Shown: positions 15,102-16,451 of the stretch, piece by piece
Layout: the number at the start of each line of letters is the position of its first letter
Numbering within the stretch: the first letter of the stretch is position 1
Assembly (NCBI GenBank): GCA_964433845.1
Contig: CAYSTA010000034.1
Location: 1-16,451 of the forward strand
Direction of reading: 5' to 3'
Length of the DNA stretch: 16,451 nt
Source of the DNA: MAG-121220-bin8 sp964433845
GTDB lineage: Bacteria > Bacteroidota > Bacteroidia > Flavobacteriales > Flavobacteriaceae
Made by a program: the position numbers and the translations under genes
The notes under the pieces: generated by a model
What the model saw: the letters and a program-made list of their open reading frames with translations, nothing else
Told to the model about the DNA's origin: nothing
Database searches by the model: none

Positions 15102-15128
15102 TTAGAAATTTGAAAAAATAATTTCTAA
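15102..15128. repeat. Perfect 9-bp inverted repeat upstream of rpsU
   Basis: TTAGAAATT (15102-15110) and AATTTCTAA (15120-15128) form a perfect dyad around a 9-nt spacer. No T tract follows on either strand, so it is a poor intrinsic terminator. The right arm ends 17 bp before the rpsU -7 box and so overlaps the expected -33 region. It could be an operator or a weak RNA hairpin after the symporter gene. Confidence 0.45.
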
Positions 15129-15145
15129 GGAATGAAAAATGTTTC

Positions 15146-15153
15146 TATATTTG
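15146..15153 (+). promoter_or_regulatory. Putative -7 box of the rpsU promoter
   Basis: TATATTTG matches TAnnTTTG and ends 19 nt before the rpsU ATG. The -33 element is weak and falls in the right arm of the upstream dyad. The leader that would follow contains no Shine-Dalgarno-like purine run. Confidence 0.55.
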
Positions 15154-15172
15154 CGACCAATTAAAATTATAT

Positions 15173-15367
15173 ATGTTAATTATACCAGTAAAAGAAGGCG
15201 AGAATATTGATAGAGCTCTTAAAAGATTCAAACGTAAGTTTGACAAAACCGGAGCTATGAAAAACTTAAGAGCAAGACAAGCTTTTATTAAGCCTTCGAT
15301 TAAGCACAGAGATAAGATTAAAAAAGCTGCTTACGTGCAGAATCTTAGAGACCAAGAAAACATATAA
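15173..15367 (+). CDS. rpsU: Small ribosomal subunit protein bS21
   Basis: A 64-residue, strongly basic protein. MLIIPVKEGENIDRALKRFKRKFDKTGAM and the following RxRQAFxKPSxKxRDKxKKA pattern are diagnostic of bS21. It sits near the 3' end of 16S rRNA; in Flavobacterium johnsoniae ribosomes bS21 helps to sequester the anti-Shine-Dalgarno sequence. Here the 19 nt before the ATG are AT-rich with no GGAGG-like element. The xer gene starts 59 bp downstream, in the usual flavobacterial order. Confidence 0.96.
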   Translation: MLIIPVKEGENIDRALKRFKRKFDKTGAMKNLRARQAFIKPSIKHRDKIKKAAYVQNLRDQENI

Positions 15368-15396
15368 TTTCTTCTAAAATTTATCTATTCAAAAGT

Positions 15397-15420
15397 TCTT
15401 AACTTTATATTCTGTTAAGA
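15397..15420. repeat. 7-bp inverted repeat just upstream of the xer gene
   Basis: TCTTAAC (15397-15403) and GTTAAGA (15414-15420) are perfect inverted arms around a 10-nt spacer, ending 6 bp before the recombinase ATG. It could be a leader hairpin or an operator. The arm layout does not fit a dif site. It may be chance in AT-rich sequence. Confidence 0.35.
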
Positions 15421-15426
15421 TCTATC

Positions 15427-16308
15427 ATGTATTTTTCCAATTTTTTTGATTACTTATCCAAAGAAAAAAAGTATTCAATTAATACTATTTCGGCTTATAA
15501 AAAAGATTTAAATACTTTCCATCTCTTTTGTAATGAAGAACATAGTATAAAAGATATTACAAAAGTGTCTTATTCAATTGTTAGAAGTTGGATAATTAAT
15601 TTATCTGATTCAAATCTTTCAGCCTTAACAATTAACAGAAAAATTTCAGCATTAAATAGTTATTATGATTTTTTGATTAAAACAGAAGTAATAAAAGATT
15701 CTCCAACTAAGAATCACAAGAGATTAAAGGTCCAACCAAAAATAATTATCCCATTTTCTGAAGAAGAAGTGTTTACTGTTATGAATGTTTTTGAGAATAC
15801 CTTTGAGGGGAAGAGAGATATGCTAATAATAGACACTCTTTATTCTACCGGAATTAGAAGAGATGAACTGATAAAAATTAAGCTAAAAGACATTTTTTTC
15901 AATGAAAGTTTAATTAAAGTTCATGGGAAAAGAAATAAAGAAAGATTAGTTCCTGTTTTACCTACTCTTGTAAAAAACATTAAGGATTATTTAGAGTTTA
16001 GATCGAATATTAAATCTGTGAAAGAGAACCTTTTTATAACTAGAAAGGGTTTGCCAATAGGACCATCATTAGTTTACAGAGTTGTTAAAAAATATTTTTC
16101 TAAAGCATCAACTAAAGTAAAAATCAGTCCTCATGTTTTAAGACATTCATTTGCTACTCACCTTTTGAATAATGGCGCAGATATAAATACAATTAAAGAA
16201 ATTTTAGGACATTCTAGTCTCGCATCTACCCAAATTTATACTAAAATTAAGTTGCCAAAAATAATTAGTGACTATAAGAAAAATCATCCAAGAGAAATTA
16301 ATAATTAA
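15427..16308 (+). CDS. xerC: XerC/XerD-type tyrosine recombinase
   Basis: A site-specific recombinase of 293 residues, likely acting at dif to resolve chromosome dimers. The SAM-like N-terminal DNA-binding domain spans about 1-85 and the catalytic domain about 105-285. The full catalytic set is present: Arg144 (STGIRRDEL), Lys168 (VHGKRNKERLVP), His236 and Arg239 (SPHVLRHSFATHLL), His262 (ILGHSSLASTQIYT) and the nucleophile Tyr271. Length and motifs fit housekeeping Xer proteins, not phage integrases, and the rpsU-xer pair is a known flavobacterial arrangement. Whether it is XerC or XerD cannot be settled from this sequence alone. Confidence 0.9.
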   Translation: MYFSNFFDYLSKEKKYSINTISAYKKDLNTFHLFCNEEHSIKDITKVSYSIVRSWIINLSDSNLSALTINRKISALNSYYDFLIKTEVIKDSPTKNHKRLKVQPKIIIPFSEEEVFTVMNVFENTFEGKRDMLIIDTLYSTGIRRDELIKIKLKDIFFNESLIKVHGKRNKERLVPVLPTLVKNIKDYLEFRSNIKSVKENLFITRKGLPIGPSLVYRVVKKYFSKASTKVKISPHVLRHSFATHLLNNGADINTIKEILGHSSLASTQIYTKIKLPKIISDYKKNHPREINN

Positions 16309-16345
16309 GTATAAATAAATTTTTTTAAAATTCGTCGGTATTCTA

Positions 16346-16376
16346 TTGATTCAAAAAAAATAAATCTATACATTTG
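16346..16376 (+). promoter_or_regulatory. Promoter of the tRNA-Thr unit
   Basis: TTG at 16346-16348, 20 nt, then TACATTTG at 16369-16376: a full match to the Bacteroidota promoter form. The tRNA begins 22 bp after the -7 box. Confidence 0.8.
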
Positions 16377-16398
16377 CCAACCATTTGTAAATGGAAAA

Positions 16399-16451
16399 GC
16401 CGATGTAGCTCAGCTGGCTAGAGCAGCTGATTTGTAATCAGCAGGTCGTGG
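16399..16451 (+). tRNA. tRNA-Thr(UGU), 5' part (runs off the window)
   Basis: Starts with the acceptor strand GCCGATG, then TA and the D-arm (GCTC ... GAGC around AGCTGGCTA). The anticodon stem is GCTGA/TCAGC around the loop TTTGTAA. The middle three bases, TGT, read ACA and other threonine codons. The variable region and the T-arm start are visible before the window ends; the 3' half is missing. In many Flavobacteriia this tRNA heads a Thr-Tyr-Gly-Thr-tuf unit, which cannot be checked here. Confidence 0.93.

Noticed and set aside
15397..15420. dif site upstream of xer
   Set aside because: The right arm TTCTGTTAAGA recalls a XerD arm, but symmetric arms would leave only 2 bp in the centre instead of the 6-8 bp needed.
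15427..16451. Integrative element: tyrosine recombinase next to a tRNA gene
   Set aside because: The recombinase has the length and motifs of housekeeping XerC/D, follows rpsU as in many Flavobacteriia, and there are no phage or element genes or direct-repeat att sites in view.

Overview
The window is a compact, AT-rich chromosomal segment with the character of a marine flavobacterium (Bacteroidota, class Flavobacteriia). Five things point there. The promoters fit the Bacteroidota form TTG/TTTG - about 19-20 nt - TAnnTTTG. Shine-Dalgarno sequences are essentially absent and start codons follow A-rich stretches. The lipoprotein sulfatase is of a type common in marine Flavobacteriia. The protein sequences and several gene neighbourhoods (NUDIX/pyrE, coaD-ddl, PASTA-rluD, rpsU-xer-tRNA-Thr) look flavobacterial. 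Genes abut or overlap with almost no spacer. I cannot assign a genus.

Left part (1-4780). A partial pyrE (minus) and a NUDIX hydrolase (plus) diverge, with only 7 bp between their start codons. coaD and ddl form a minus-strand pair (pantetheine adenylylation and D-Ala-D-Ala ligation). A membrane-anchored PASTA protein and an RluD-type rRNA pseudouridine synthase form a plus-strand pair divergent from ddl. yaaA (peroxide stress) follows and meets the end of the trp operon tail to tail with no spacer.

Centre (4781-12862, minus strand). This is a complete tryptophan operon in the order trpE-trpG-trpD-trpC-trpF-trpB-[sulfatase]-trpA. Together these genes convert chorismate to tryptophan. An iduronate-2-sulfatase-like lipoprotein gene sits between the two tryptophan synthase subunits, and its 3' end overlaps the trpA start. 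Upstream of trpE is a textbook attenuator. It has a consensus promoter, a 20-residue leader peptide with three consecutive Trp codons, an alternative pairing arm that overlaps the end of the leader frame, and an intrinsic terminator with a 9-bp stem and T7 tract. The leader peptide has not been listed among standard genes because it is only 63 bp.

Right part (12905-16451, plus strand). A single-domain rhodanese and a small PspC-domain membrane protein are followed by an AGCS sodium:amino-acid symporter. Then come rpsU (bS21), a XerC/D-type tyrosine recombinase, and a consensus promoter driving a tRNA-Thr(UGU) that runs off the window edge.

The most interesting signals are the sulfatase lodged inside the trp operon, the trp attenuator, and three genes or leaders (pyrE, ddl, trp leader peptide) whose -7 box lies only 4-5 nt before the ATG. 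That spacing suggests leaderless transcripts in this lineage. No stretch over 300 bp lacks a gene. I found no CRISPR array, insertion sequence, prophage or defence system.
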